A stretch of 64,000 nucleotides of DNA from Dastarcus helophoroides (taxonomy: Eukaryota > Arthropoda > Insecta > Coleoptera > Bothrideridae). The notes beneath the pieces are model-generated. The model did not search any database. It was not told the DNA's origin and saw only the letters and a list, made by a program, of their open reading frames with translations. The stretch spans positions 20,108,488 through 20,172,487 of the forward strand of contig CM053337.1 of NCBI GenBank assembly GCA_028583605.1, read 5' to 3'. The position numbers were made by a program, and so were the translations under genes. Positions within the stretch are counted from its first letter, which is position 1; the number at the start of each line of letters is the position of its first letter. Shown here piece after piece: positions 12,287 through 24,694 of the stretch.

Positions 12287-13160
12287 ATGCCAGCCTCGTG
12301 TCTTGCATGTAATGCTGCAGTAACTCCAACAACCCAATCGTTAAAATGCTCAATCTGCAAAAGATATTCACATCCCAAATGTCTAAATATACCTACTTCT
12401 GAAGTTAGTCTCATCCTTCAAGAAAAAATAAATTTGGCTTGTCCGAAATGCATTAAACCTGAAAGCCCTGATCAACCATTATCCACCGCTTTTATAGAAA
12501 ATTTATTAAAAAACCAGTTTGAGCTATTAAAAAGTGACTTAAAAATCGAAGTAAGACAAACTATGCAGGACGAGTTAAAAATGTTGTATGATCGAATTGA
12601 TAAATTAGAGATTGAACTGAAGCTTTCAAAAAGGGAAATTGCTGCATTAAAGGAAGCGCAACCCATCGCAACCAGAAATGAGTCTTCCCTCCCTCGAGTT
12701 TGAGGACGTGATGCGGGAATTTACAGAAAGACAAAAACGGGCTAAGAATATCATCATCTTTAACCCAGAAGAGGAACGGGGAATTTCGAAGTAGGAAAGC
12801 TTAATTCGTGACAGGCGCATGGTATCGGATATATTGAGAGTTATTAATCCTTCTATTAACGCTGAAGAATTGGAAATACAAAGACTTGGTCATGCCGTAG
12901 AAACCAATACATCTAGGCCCCTAAGAGTTATACTGGCTACTGATTCAGATGTCTCAAAAACTATTAAATTGGCTAAGAATTTGAGAAGAAATGAGCAATA
13001 TAAACGGATTAGACTTTCATATGACAAAACCATAAAACAAAATGCATACAAAGCATTAAAAAACGAATTAAATACAAGAACAGCTAATGGAGAAGTTAAT
13101 CTTAGGATTGTTTACAACCAGGGCGTTCCAAGGATTACCAACGGAAAGACTTTAAACTAA
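12287..13160 (+). pseudogene. CR1-like ORF1, broken
   Basis: The N-terminal part (12287-12703) has a PHD-like zinc cluster: Cys pairs, a YSHPKC segment and a final CPKC, followed by a coiled coil around residues 75-130. The reading then shifts frame near 12690. A second frame resumes with an acidic, IIIF-containing stretch, hits a TAG at 12792-12794, and continues as a basic nucleic-acid-binding C-terminal domain (12819-13160). The RNA-binding role is known for ORF1 proteins; the two breaks are seen directly. Confidence 0.8.
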
Positions 13161-13207
13161 ATCCCCCCGATTACGAAATAATTTCCCTCCACACATACTA
13201 TCAAAAT

Positions 13208-16042
13208 GTGAGAGGTTTGCGATCCAAAATTCTTTTGTTTTATAACAATTTATCATTATGTAATTATGAAATAGTTGCATTAACTGAAACGTGGTTTAAC
13301 TCAGATATACAATGCCATGAGTTGTTTCCTAATAATTTCACAGTGTTTCGTAAGGACAGGGAGTATAGTTTTCTCAATATGGCTAGAGGAGGTGGTGTCC
13401 TCCTCGCAATTTCTGATAAATTTCAAACCTCTGAACTTAATTTTAATCATATAACTGAAAAAATTCCTTTAGTTGATATTTGTGGAGTCAAAGTTACTTT
13501 GCACTCTAATGTAGTGATCTTTGTCTTGGTTGTTTATATACCTCCAACCTGTAGAGTTGCTGAGTACGAGCTATTTTTTGAATTACTTGAACACTCTAAT
13601 TTTGAGTTTAACTGTGACAAACTAATGATTATTGGTGATTTCAATATTAGAAACTTTAATAACACAAATGACAACTACTTTATGCCAATCAAGAATTTCA
13701 TGCAGGACCTTCATCAATGCAATAATGTATTAAATTCCTCCGACAGGCTATTGGACTTAGTATTATCAAGTTTTAATTGTCATGTTCTGAAATCCACATT
13801 TCCTTTAGTTCCCGAAGATGCATATCATCCTGCGCTTGACATTAATGTTACTCTATCTTGTCAACGGTTTATTAATTTTGATGTCAATCATTAAGGCTAT
13901 CAAGCCCAATCATTTAATTTTAAAAAAGCGAACTACCTACTGCTATATGATTTATTATCTAATATTGACTGGAGTATGCTGGAAACATTTAATGATGTGA
14001 ACATTGCTTGCTCTACCTTCTACGAAATCCTGACGAATACATTCGAATCTGCTATTCCGAGATATACACAGAAATCAAATTGTCGTACATGCTATCCACC
14101 ATGGTTCGATTCCCATTTAATAAAGTTAATAAAATTTAAAGGCAGTTTACACAAAAATTATAAGCGTACTCGCAATTCCAATGTATATGAGAACTTTAAA
14201 TATTATAGAGCATTATGCAAAAAAATAGCTGACCAATCTTACAAAGAATATCTTTTGAACGTCCAGAATAGCATTTCCAATGATCCTAAAAAGTTTTGGT
14301 CTTTTATTCAAATAAAGAAAAGGAGAACAAGAATTCCTGGTGTTATGTCTTATGGTACTGCACAATTGTCCACTCCTCAAGAGATTGTGGATGGGTTTGC
14401 AACTTTTTTTAAAAGTGTATACATAACACCCAGTAACACTCATAATTCAGATAATACGGCTACCAAATATTTCTCTCATTTTCCTGATACAGTCTCTATT
14501 TTGAATATAACTGAAGCTGAAATATTAGAGGCACTAAAACGGTCAAAGGATAAGTTTACTTCTGGACCAGATGACATTCCCAGCTTTCTGCTGAAAGATT
14601 GTGCTAACGTATTTTCTAAACCGCTCACTATTCTATTTAATTTGTCTCTAAAAACATCTGAATTTCCGTCGCTGTGGAAACAGGCATGTATTACTCCAGT
14701 GTTTAAAAAGGGTACTACAACGCAAATAAGCAACTACAGACCAATTTCGCTACTTTGTAACTTTGCAAAGATATTTGAGTCGATTTTATACAAGCGCATA
14801 CATGCATCAATAAAAATTTTTATATCTGAGAATCAGCATGGTTTCGTCGAGAAACGATCTACTGTAACAAATTTAGCTTCTTTCTCTCAGTATGTGGCTG
14901 AAATCATCGACCGTCATGGACAAGTTGATTGTGTATACACAGACTTTCAAAAAGCCTTTGATCAAATTGATCATTTTATTCTCTTGCAAAAATTGCAACT
15001 TTATGGATTTTCAGACCGGCTGATACACTTTTTTATGTCATACCTAACAAATAGGGAGCAATTTGTCAAATATCGAAATTTTAAATCTAACACGTTCAGC
15101 CCAACATCGGAAGTTCCACAAGGCTCAAATCTCGGTCCTTTGATCTTTGTCTTATTCATCAATGATATTGTTTCTGTTATAAAATCATCCAAACTACTTT
15201 TTGCAGATGACTTAAAATTCTTTAGTTCCGTATCTTCTAATGAGGACTGTGTATTAATTCAAAAAGACATTGATGCTGTTGCTAAGTGGTGCAATGATAA
15301 TCGGCTTTCTTTAAATATATCTAAATGTAATGTTGTTTCCTACTCAAGAAAAATCAATATAATCAAACATGAGTATGAAATTAATAGTGTCATTTTAAGC
15401 AGATGTGAATCCATAAGGGATCTAGGAGTTATTATGGATAGTAGTTTTAACTTTGCTTTGCACATTACTGAGGCACTTTCATCAGCATATAAAACATATG
15501 GCTTTCTGTGTAGAAATTGTAAGGATTTTAAAAACAAGAAATCTTTAGCATTATTATTTCAGTCGCTAGTACTAACACGTCTTGAATATGGCTCCCTTAT
15601 CTGGTTTCCAATATATAATACTCATATCACAGCGTTAGAGTCAATTCAAAGGCGTTTCCTCAAATTCTTGTGTTTCATTCAAGATGGTGTCTACCCAGCT
15701 AGAGGCTGTGACCATAACGTTCTTTTGCATCGCTTCAATTTTATCAATCTACAAACCCGAAGAATAACACATGGAATGATTTTCTTATACGGACTCCTCA
15801 ATAATTGTATAGATTGTCCAGACTTACTTTCCAGGATTAACTTTTTGGTGCCAAGACAGAGTGCAAGATCAAAACAAATGTTCTATTGTGAGAATAGTCG
15901 TACTAACGCTATGGGCAGGTCTCCGCTAGTGATTTTAACAAAATATGCTAATGGTATTGCGGACAGTTTTGATTTCTATTCAGACAGTCGGGCCAAATTA
16001 AGAAAAACTATCGAAGAGACGTTTAGCCACATTTCCTTATAA
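13208..16042 (+). pseudogene. CR1-like ORF2: AP endonuclease + reverse transcriptase
   Basis: One frame encodes both enzymatic domains, interrupted only by TAA at 13892-13894. The endonuclease shows an early LTETW, then IIGDFN and a DAYHPAL segment near its end. The reverse transcriptase part (13976-16042) shows the DFQKAFDQ block, the QGSNLGPLIF block and the FADD catalytic centre, followed by a thumb and C-terminal region. The frame is open a little upstream of 13208 and overlaps the end of ORF1. The single stop suggests recent loss of function. Confidence 0.9.
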
Positions 16043-16224
16043 TTAATTTACTTTATTTATCTAATAATTAGTGTTTTCTCCAGGTAACTATTTTGTATAA
16101 TTGATAATTATTTATTTTTTCCTATGATCAAGTGCATCTACACCCATCAATTTTTATTTTGTTTCTGTAATTGGGGCCTAAACCCTGTTGAAATATAATA
16201 AACTATTATTATTATTATTATTAT

Positions 16225-18110
16225 AATTGGTAGTAGGGTGCATTCAATAATTGCTATTTTTAATCGCCAAATTTTGGTCTTTTTTAGAAATTTTGAGATT
16301 AAAGTTAAAATTTCGAGAAAAAAGTTGATATTTCGAGAAAAAAGTCGGTATTTGAGAAAAAAGTAGAAATTTCGAGAAAATGAGACGAAATTTGAGAAAA
16401 TAGTAGAAATTTGTAGAAAAGGATCAAACTTTTGAGTCGAAATTTCGAAAAAAAATGTCGAAATTTCGATATTAAGGTCAAAATTTCGAGAAAAAAGTCG
16501 GTATTTGAGAAAAAAGTTGTAAATTGAGAGAAAAAAAAACGAAATTTCGAAAAAAAAGTCGAACTTTGCAGATAAGGGTAGAAATTTCGAGAAAAAAGTC
16601 GAAATTTGAGAAAAATGTCGAAATTTCGAGAAAAAAGTCGAGATTTCGAAATATTTCGAGAAAAAAATCGAAATTTGAGAAAAAAGTCGAGATTTCGAAA
16701 AAAAACGAAATTTCGAGAAAAAAAGTCAAATTTCGAAAACAAAAAAGTCGAAATTTTGACTTTAACATCGAAATTTCGAGAATAATGTCGAAATTTTGAT
16801 ATTAAGGTCGAAATTTCGAGAAAAAGGTCGGTATTTGAGAAAAAAGTTGTAAATTGAGAGGAAAAAAAAAACGAAATTTTCGAGAAAAAAGTCGAAATTT
16901 CGAAATATTTCGAGAAAAAAATCGAAATTTAACATCGAAATATCGAGAAAAATGTCGAAATTTTGATATTAAGGTCGAAATTTCGAGAAAAAAGTCGGTA
17001 TTTGGGAAGAAAGTTGTAAATTGAGAGAAAAAAAACGAAATTTCGAAAAAAAAGTCGAACCATTCAGATTAGGGTAGAAATTTCGAGAAAAAAATCGAAA
17101 TTTGAGAAAAAAGTCAAGATGTCGAAAAAAATCGAAATTTCGAGAAAAAAAGTCAACCTTCGAAAAAAAAAAGTCGAAATTTTGACTTTAACATCGAAAT
17201 TTCGAGAAAAATGTCGAAATTTTGATATTAAGGTCAAAATTTCGAGAAAAAGGTCGGTATGTCAGAAAAAAGTCGAAAATTGAGAGCAAAAAAAACGAAA
17301 TTTCGAAAAAAAAGTCGAACTTTTCAGATTAAGGAAAAAATTTCAAGAAAAAAGTCGAAGTTTGAGAAAAATGTCGAAATTTCGAGAGAAAAGTCGAAAT
17401 TTCGAAATATTTCGAGAAAAAAATCGAAATTTGGGAAAAAAGTCGAAATTTCGAGAAAAAAGTCGAAATTTCGCGAAAAAAAAAGTCGAAATTTTCCGAA
17501 AAAAAGTCAAAATTTCAAAAAAAAATCGCAATTTGCGAGGAAAATCGAAATTTCGAGAAAAAAAGTCGACATTTTGAGTTTAAAGTCGAAATTTTGAGTT
17601 TAAATTCGAAATTTCGAGAAAAAGGTCAAAATTTCGAAATATTTCGAGAAAAATATCGAAATTTGAGAAAATAGTTGAGATTTCGGGAAAAAAGTGAAAA
17701 TTTCGCGAAAAAAAAGTCGAAATTTCGAAAAAAAAAGTCGAAATTTGGAGACAAAAATCGAAATTTGCGAGAAAACTCCAAATTTCGAGAAAAAGAGACA
17801 AAATTTTGGGTGTAAAGTCGAAATCTTGAGAAAAATATCGAAATGTCGATGATATTAAGGTCAAAATTTCGAAAAAAAAGTCGAAGTTTGAGAAAAAAAG
17901 TTTGGGGAAAAGGTCGAAATTTCAAGAAAAAATGGAAATTTCAGAAAAAGGTTAAACTTTTCAGAAAAAAGACGAAATTTTGAGAAAAAAAGTCGAAATT
18001 TCGAGAGAAAAGTCAAAATTTCGAGCTTAAAATCGAATCGTAATTTCGATTTTCCTTTCGAAATTTCGTTCATCATGGAAACCTTCGGATCAAATGGCAT
18101 TTTCAACTCT
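16225..18110. repeat. Short-unit satellite (about 20 bp) with higher-order structure
   Basis: About 1.8 kb of variants of GTCGAAATTTCGAGAAAAAA. A higher-order block containing GTAAATTGAGAG and AAGTCGAAC recurs near 16510, 16840, 17020 and 17270. AAATTT and A6 tracts sit about 10 bp apart. Open frames on both strands (Phe/Ser-rich one way, Lys/Arg-rich the other) are by-products. Confidence 0.85.
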
Positions 18111-18149
18111 TTTAGGTTTTCCCTCTTCCCCCTGAAGGCGTTCCTCTGC

Positions 18150-18650
18150 GTTCTTCCAACTTCTGAATTGAATCCGCCGCCTCCGAATTTACCTTCTTTA
18201 TTTTTCCCACTTCTGATTTAAATCATCCGAAGGGAAATTGCCAAATTTACCTTCTGCATTCTTCCCATTTTTGGTTTGAATCCGCCACCTCCGAATTTAC
18301 CTTATTTATTTCATCCCACTTCTGATTTAAATCATCCGAAGGGAAATTGCCAAATTTACTTTCTGCATTCTTCTCATTTTTGACTTGAATCCACCGCCCC
18401 CGAATTTACCTTATTTATTTCATCCCACTTCTGATTTAAATCATCCGAAGGGAAATTGCCAAATTTACCTTCTGCATTCTTCCCATTTTTGACTTGAATC
18501 CACCGCCTTCGAATTTACCTTATTTATTTCATCCCACTTCTGACTTAAATCATCTGAAGGGAAATTGCCAAATTTACCTTTTGTATCCTTCCCATTTCAG
18601 ACTTAAGTCCTCCGCCAACGAAGGTCAATTTCCGAATTCACCTTCTGTGT
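18150..18650. repeat. 109-bp tandem repeat
   Basis: Four to five copies with an exact 109-bp step: the word GGGAAATTGCCAAATTTAC starts at 18232, 18341, 18450 and 18559. Each unit also holds CCACTTCTGATTTAAATCAT and a TCCGCCKCCGAATTTACC segment. It is less AT-rich than the flanking satellites. Confidence 0.85.
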
Positions 18651-20640
18651 TCACAGACCCCTTAAAGGGAAGTCGCCAATCCGTTTTTGGAAATTTCGAT
18701 TTTTTCTTCGAAATTCCAGGAAATTTTTCTCAAAAATCGTTCTATTTTCGAAATTTGATCTTTATCGCAAAATCTGAATCGTTATGTTATTTATGTGACC
18801 TCTTTTAACAAGGCCAAAATTCTTAGAAAATTTTCCTTGGAATTTGTAACATTTTTTTAAACCCAATTGGAAATTGCAACTTTCTTCTCAAATTCTTGAC
18901 GCAATGGGGCACTTGTCCCGCCTGAATTAAGCAGCCAATAGAAAATAAATATTCTACCGAAAAATTTCAACTTTTTCTCAAAATTCGCCCATTTTTCGAA
19001 ATTTGGACAAAATTTGATCAACCCCGAAATTCTCCGAATTTTTACCAAGTTTCCCACAACATTTCGAACGTTTTCTCGTAATTTCGATTTAAAGTTTCGA
19101 TCTTTCTCTTGAAATTTCGTTTTTTTTTATATAATTCGTTTTTGGAAATTTCGATTTTTTCTTCGAAATTCGGGGAAATTTTTCTCAAAATCCTTCTATT
19201 TTTCCAAATTTCATCTTTATCGCAAAATCCGATCCTTTACGTTACTGGAAATTTCAACTTTTCCCTCGAAATTTTCTCTATCTCAAAATTTAGTTTTTTT
19301 TCAAAATTAAGATTTTTTCAAAAATAAATATTTTACAAAATTAAGGTTTTATCAAAACTTAAATTCGTTTCTCGAAATTCCGTCTTTTACTTCAAAGTTC
19401 GTTTTTTTTCTCTGAAATTCAACAATTTTTTTTTAATTTCGACTTTACTAGCAATATTCCGCTTCTTAATTTCAAAGTTTTCTCAAAATTTCGCCATTTT
19501 TTGGAAATTCCGTTACTTTTCATACGGCCTTTTTATAAAAATGTTTACCTTCTAGAAGCAAAAATTTACAAACTTTTTTTTCTCAATTTCGAAGTCTTCG
19601 AAGTTCTTTCTTGTTATTTGGTCTTTTTCCCAAATATTCCCCTATTTTGGAAATCCATTATTTTTTAAATTGGTCTTTAATAAAAATTTTAACCTTCTCA
19701 GGTTTGACTTTTCAAAAATTTTAACCGTTTTCTTAATTATGACTTTTTTTTGAAATTTTTAACTCAAAATCCGATATTTATAATTTTTCGAAATGACGAC
19801 ATTTTCTTTGAAATTCGTATTTTTCTAAAAGTTTCGACATTCTTATCAAAATTCGACTTTTTCCAAAAATGCGATTTCCTCGAAATCCGTCTTTCTTTCA
19901 ATATTTGGATTATTTCTTTAAAATTCGTCTTCTTCATAACTGACTATTCTCAAAATGTGACATTCGACTTTCTGTGCAAAAATTGAATTTGTTCTCTCGA
20001 AATTCGTCTTTTTCCCCAACCTTAGAATTTCGATTAATTTGTTTCAAAATTCGTCCTCTTTTTAATCCCCTAAAATTCGACTTGTTTTCTTCAAATTCCG
20101 ATTTCTTTTCAATTTCGAAGGTTTTGTCGACGAACGCTTCTCCAGAAATTTTGCCCTTTTCCCCAACGTTCGCCTTAGAGGTTCGATTAATTTGTTTCAA
20201 AATTCGTCCTCTTTTTAATCCCCTAAAATTCGACTTCTTGTTATTAAAATTCCGATTTTTTTTTCAATTTCGAAGGTTTTCTCGCCGAGCGCTTATCCAG
20301 AAATTTTGCCTTTTTTTTGAAATTCCGTTACTTTTCGCAACTTTGGAAATTTTTCTCAAAATTTAGTCCATTTAGAACCTGAATTATCAAATATTTTAAA
20401 ACTAGGAAAATCGTTCAATTGTCAGTTTTTTAAGTTCAAATTTAAACTTAAAATTTCAAGGATAAAGTCGAACTGGGGACTGGAGTCCAAATTCCGACAA
20501 AAAAGTCGCAATGTCTGTAAAAATTATAAATTTTCTGGGAGTCGAAATTTTAAACGGAAAATTGTAAATTTAGGTTAAGGATTTTGGGAAAAAAAGCAAG
20601 AATTTTAAAAGAATCTAAAGTTATTAACAAAAACTCTAAA
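18651..20640. repeat. AT-rich repeat region with local duplications
   Basis: This is AAATTTCG-type low-complexity DNA. A block near 18685-18780 recurs at 19137-19240. A block of about 150 bp at 20014-20156 recurs in tandem at 20165-20320, both holding TTTCAAAATTCGTCCTC. No gene is seen. Confidence 0.6.
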
Positions 20641-20689
20641 GAGGTTGAGGCAAAGTTCTAGAGAAAAGACGGATATTTGGGTTTGAGGT

Positions 20690-21172
20690 CAAGCTGTATA
20701 TGTATATAAAATAAAGTCGTGTTAGTTACATCAGAATTACTCCAGAACGGCAACACGGATTTTTGGCTTGTTGAATTTGTCTCGGCCTCGAATAGCAGAA
20801 TAAAGGCTAAATTATTGAGAAAATTCACCAGAAAATGTTTTATAAGGAATCCGTGCACAGCGCCATCTTTGATTCATATTAGGAACATAACAGAAACTTA
20901 TCGCACCTTACACTAACCTAATTTCCAGTAGATGACGCTGTATCTCCTTTGAATATAACCCGTTTTTAGCTATTTTTCGGGTAGGATTTACTCGGAAATG
21001 CCTACAGCATAAAGAAATTATAGTCTTTGGCCTACAGGGCTTAATCGTGAAGCGTAAAAGCCTATGTACGAGCGTATTTAATACTTTAATGTAATATTTA
21101 ATTCAGGTAATAAGTTAACAAAATATTTATTAATTCTGAGGCGGTACGAAGTTCGCCAAGGACAGCTAGTAT
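20690..21172. mobile_element. Possible Helitron-type fragment with 3' terminus
   Basis: A complex, non-satellite segment contains an ATTACTCCAGAACGGCAAC stretch and ends with GGCGGTACGAAGTTCGCC, a short potential hairpin, followed about 8 nt later by CTAGT at about 21167-21171. A short hairpin just before CTAG|T is the hallmark of Helitron 3' ends. No Rep/helicase frame is present. The 5' end may resemble the leader near 10620. Confidence 0.4.
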
Positions 21173-21863
21173 TTCTATAAAGTAGAATTATTGAAATCTT
21201 TTTTTACATAAATTTCTGTTTTGTTTCGAAATTTTGACACCTTTCTCGAGAATATGAGAACTTTTTTTATAATTGTTAAAATTAATTAAAAGTCGAAATT
21301 TTAAGTAATAATAAGTCGAATTTTCGAAAAAAACCGTAATTTATTAAACAAAACCCCAACATTTCGGATTTAACTTCGAGTAGAGGTATTTTTCTCGAAT
21401 TTGACTGTAATCTCGACTTCTTCTAAAAAAGGAATTCAGCTTCGAGCGAGATTTTTACTTTAAAAGTAAAAATTTGTAAAAAATTGAATATACCAGTTTA
21501 AAAATCAATATTTTCAGGTGGTCAACAATTTTAATATAACTTCCTTTAAATTTTAAGGATATATTGTATAAGCAATCCACGAGTTTTATTCAAATGACGA
21601 GTCTTCCTTTCCAAAGTGCCGAACATCTGCACGCTATTTGGTTAAAATATAATGATTTTGTGCCATTTTTAAAGATCCATTACAACCGTTTACCTGGAAA
21701 AAATGCAATATATCAGATTATCAACTTTCAGGATGCACCCAAGCACCTTGTGCTTTAGGTGACATTGTACCATTAGCCTCCTTCTAGCTAAACTTTGTAG
21801 AATTTAATAAGAAAATCATTCGAGTTGTTAAGGTGCAGAAAAACAACAAACAGCGAAGAATTA
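21173..21863. other. Intergenic region downstream of LTA4H copy A
   Basis: AT-rich DNA with no recognised gene. The short open frame at 21564-21758 has no family features. Confidence 0.4.
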
Positions 21864-21867
21864 ATAT

Positions 21868-21873
21868 TTTATT
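21868..21873 (-). terminator. AATAAA signal of LTA4H copy A
   Basis: AATAAA on the minus strand lies 43 nt after the stop codon and is suitable as the cleavage/polyadenylation signal of copy A. Confidence 0.6.
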
Positions 21874-21916
21874 ATTGTGACAAAACTTTTCACACATGCA
21901 ACTTATTACACATTTG

Positions 21917-24694
21917 TTAATTTTTAACTTCTAAGTCGCTAGCTACGGTATAAGCGGTAACATGCATCATACTTTTCTTGTTCGCATTAAAATTCTCAAT
22001 GGCTTTCTCTTTGGCCACGTCCCACTTGTACAAATCTTTATATAGTGGTCGAACAAACTTCATTCGACCAACTTCATTGACCCAATGCAAAGCTGGAACA
22101 ATCTTATCCTCCCAATGCGCCTTAAGACCAATCCTCAGCCACAGAAATTTGATTTCCGAATTTTTCGTCTCATTAAAATGGAAAACTTCCTCAATTTTCT
22201 TCAGTTTCTTGATCGAAAATGAACCATGTTCGAAAATCTTCTGAAGCAAATAGATCACCTGACTGGTCGATAACAACTGGATTTTGTCTTTTGTAAGCGG
22301 CGGGGAATCCCCGTCTTCATTATATTTTAACAAAATATCGAAGTAATTGTCGCATAATTTAGCGTTGGTATTGTCATAATTCGGAATCACCGGGGGCATA
22401 CCCGTACCGAAAAACCAAGCGTCCCAATCGATTGTCTTTATGGCGCTCACGTTGGAAAAGTGGGAGTTGAAGAAAAACTTGAAATCTTTCGAATCTATCG
22501 ACTTGAATTTGAAATTGTCGAAGTAGGTTCGCAAAAAAGGTTCGAAAGTTTCTGGAAGAAAAAAAATAACTGATTAGACCCTTGATTAAGTTGAAGTTTC
22601 ATAAAATATGTTCTGATCAATTTCAAACATTTAGTCAATTATTAAAGACTAATTATCTGAAACTGGCCAGTTGATAAAATTTAATGAAACTTGACATGCA
22701 ACTCTTTGTTTGGCAAATCCTTACCAGAACCTCCAACAAGTTCTTCCAAATAGCGCAAAAACGTCTGACCTTTTTCATAAGGCACCGTAGAAAATGCGTC
22801 ATCAGGATGAACCCCTTTCAAGTCTACAACTAGTTTAGTAAGTGGATTGTCCGCCCCCAAATTTTCAATCTACAAGCATTCGAATGACTACCTAAATCTT
22901 AATCATAATATCAAATAAATTACAGTCTCCTTTAGGCTACTCAGCCCCCTAATTGCGGCGAAATCTTGTTCCTCGGACGTGCTTAATCGCCCCAGAATTT
23001 TTCTCTCCACAAACACAGTGAAACCTTCGTTGAGCCAAAAGTGTTCAAAGTTGCGATTAGTGATTAGATTCCCAGTCCAACTATGGGCGATTTCATGGGC
23101 TATGACGTCGGCCAACGAACGATCGCCGGCTAGTAGCGTGGGAGTTACAAACGTCAGACATGGGTTTTCCATCCCGCCGTAGGGAAAACTCGGTGGTAAA
23201 ACCAACAAGTCGTAGATGCCCCAAACGTAGGGCCCGCAGATATCCTCAGCCGTCTTCAGTTGATGCTCAGTCTCCGCAAACTCGTACACGGCTTCATCTA
23301 AGACTTCTTTCTCAGCCCAAACATGCGAACGTGGACCAATTTGTTTAGACTTCAAGGCCCCTATCGCGATAGCGATAAGATACGCGGGTATCGGCACTGT
23401 TTGGACAAAGTGGTAAATTTTGCCACCTTCTAACTCTTTAGAACCGTCGGGAACGGCTGACATAACCACAGTTAAATCAGGAGGTGCTGATATCTATCAA
23501 TCAAAGCGAGATTACAACAGACTACTTAAACAAAACATCGAGTTTACCGAAGCGGAATATTTCGTTTTAACTGATGGTGTATCCTGGCATGGTAAGAAAC
23601 TTCGGGCGTGAATCGCCTGAAATTGGCTAAACAAAAACGGGTGTTGTTTGCCCGAGGTCTGCTCCGGCGTAAGCCACTGCAAACCACTTGCATTTGCGCT
23701 CGTCTCGTAGTGGATAACCACGTTAAAGCTAAAAAACAGCTACGTTACTTACAAATTAAAATAACTCGCTTCACACTTGATCAAAAAATTCGAAAAAAAC
23801 GTACAGATCGCACTTGTATTTCACAAAATTCGTTCACATACCCGAGTTCCTCAACTTTATTTACGGTATTGATCGATGACTGGCAGTAAGTTACACAAAT
23901 ATGATCTAAATCTCTCACAAATACAAATACTATATTTGTTTTACAAAAATTTGTGAACAAAAAATGCGAATTTTCTAGTTGCGTTATAGTTTTTTTCTAA
24001 TTTAGGGTAATACGTACACATTTCGGCTCTTTTTTGGTAGCTGAATTGTCAATTTTGATCCAAAATCTGCTATCGTGTCACTAATGGTGTATTTAAGGTC
24101 AATCTCTAAATCATTTTCGATGATTTTTGATATAGTAAGGTCCCTTACGTCTAAAATCTGTAAGAAATTGTTTAAAAACCCGTAAAATAGTCATACAAGA
24201 AAATTTGACGCCCTCTACGAAGATGGCACAAACTAAACTAAGCTGTGTTTACGCCTACACCCAAATAGCATATCTATACTAGGAAAGCGAAAGATTCTAT
24301 GACCATTTCCTAACCTAACAAGTCGACATTTCTAGGAAAAGTTAAAAAAATATATTATGGAGGACTTCGCCTGGAAAGAAAATATCTAGAAGCGGTTTCC
24401 AAATAGATGCATAAGCTAAATAAAACAGAAATGCAGCTTCTTGGCAAAATTAAAACAAAGAAACACTTACTACTTCATTGACCGATTCATCAACTTTCTT
24501 TATGGTTAATTCAACGAAACCGCTGAAAACTCTTTTGTCGAAATTGGCGGTTAAGTTTAAGCTTATATTATTGACGACGGCGAGCTCTGCAACATCATAA
24601 TGATATTTATAACGCGAATTACTCCATTCAATTCAACCCTACCAGGCCTAGAAAAGGAACTGGGATCTAGAGGACTTAAACCTTCTTTGCCCAT
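21917..24694 (-). CDS. Leukotriene A4 hydrolase/aminopeptidase, copy A (cytosolic form)
   Basis: Seven exons, all in phase: 24643-24694, 24471-24586, 24018-24157, 23548-23728, 22924-23493, 22725-22869, 21917-22551. The product is 612 residues (human LTA4H has 611). It is an M1-family zinc metallopeptidase expected to trim N-terminal residues from peptides; human LTA4H also opens the epoxide of LTA4. Seen: LTPEQTSG substrate loop, GGMEN at 269-273, zinc site HEIAH at 296-300 with the third ligand Glu319 in LNEG, proton-donor Tyr384 in VPYEKG, Asp376 (human Asp375), and the GRMKFVRPL carboxylate-binding segment in the C-terminal helical domain. Every active-site position is offset by one from human. 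Human Tyr378 is Phe379 here. The N-terminus ([10 protein letters not shown]) has no signal peptide, so it is probably cytosolic. It is divergent from MRPL13 and paralogous to copy B. Confidence 0.95.

Larger units (their letters stand above)
12060..16224 (+). mobile_element. CR1-like non-LTR retrotransposon, nearly full length
   Basis: A LINE with a 5' leader, a PHD-finger ORF1, an endonuclease/reverse transcriptase ORF2 and a 3' (TTA)n tail at about 16204-16224. The PHD-type ORF1 is typical of CR1-group elements. The 5' edge is not certain because no target-site duplication was identified. Three lesions are visible (frameshift and TAG in ORF1, TAA in ORF2), so this copy is dead but young. 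It lies in the AT-rich gap between the zinc-finger gene and LTA4H copy A. Confidence 0.85.

Noticed and set aside
16305..18106. Phe-rich and Lys/Arg-rich frames up to 145 codons
   Set aside because: Both strands of the ~20-bp satellite are open because the unit lacks stops in some frames. Compositional bias and repetition explain them.
18150..18650. Regular 109-bp repeat considered as a CRISPR-like array
   Set aside because: The whole unit is conserved with no variable spacers, and the genome is eukaryotic.
23480..23493. Acceptor at 23487 (ATATCAG) for the copy A exon
   Set aside because: It breaks the phase with the preceding exon. The acceptor TGATAG at 23494 keeps phase and restores the LTA4H-like ISAPPDL segment; copy B behaves the same way at 32813.
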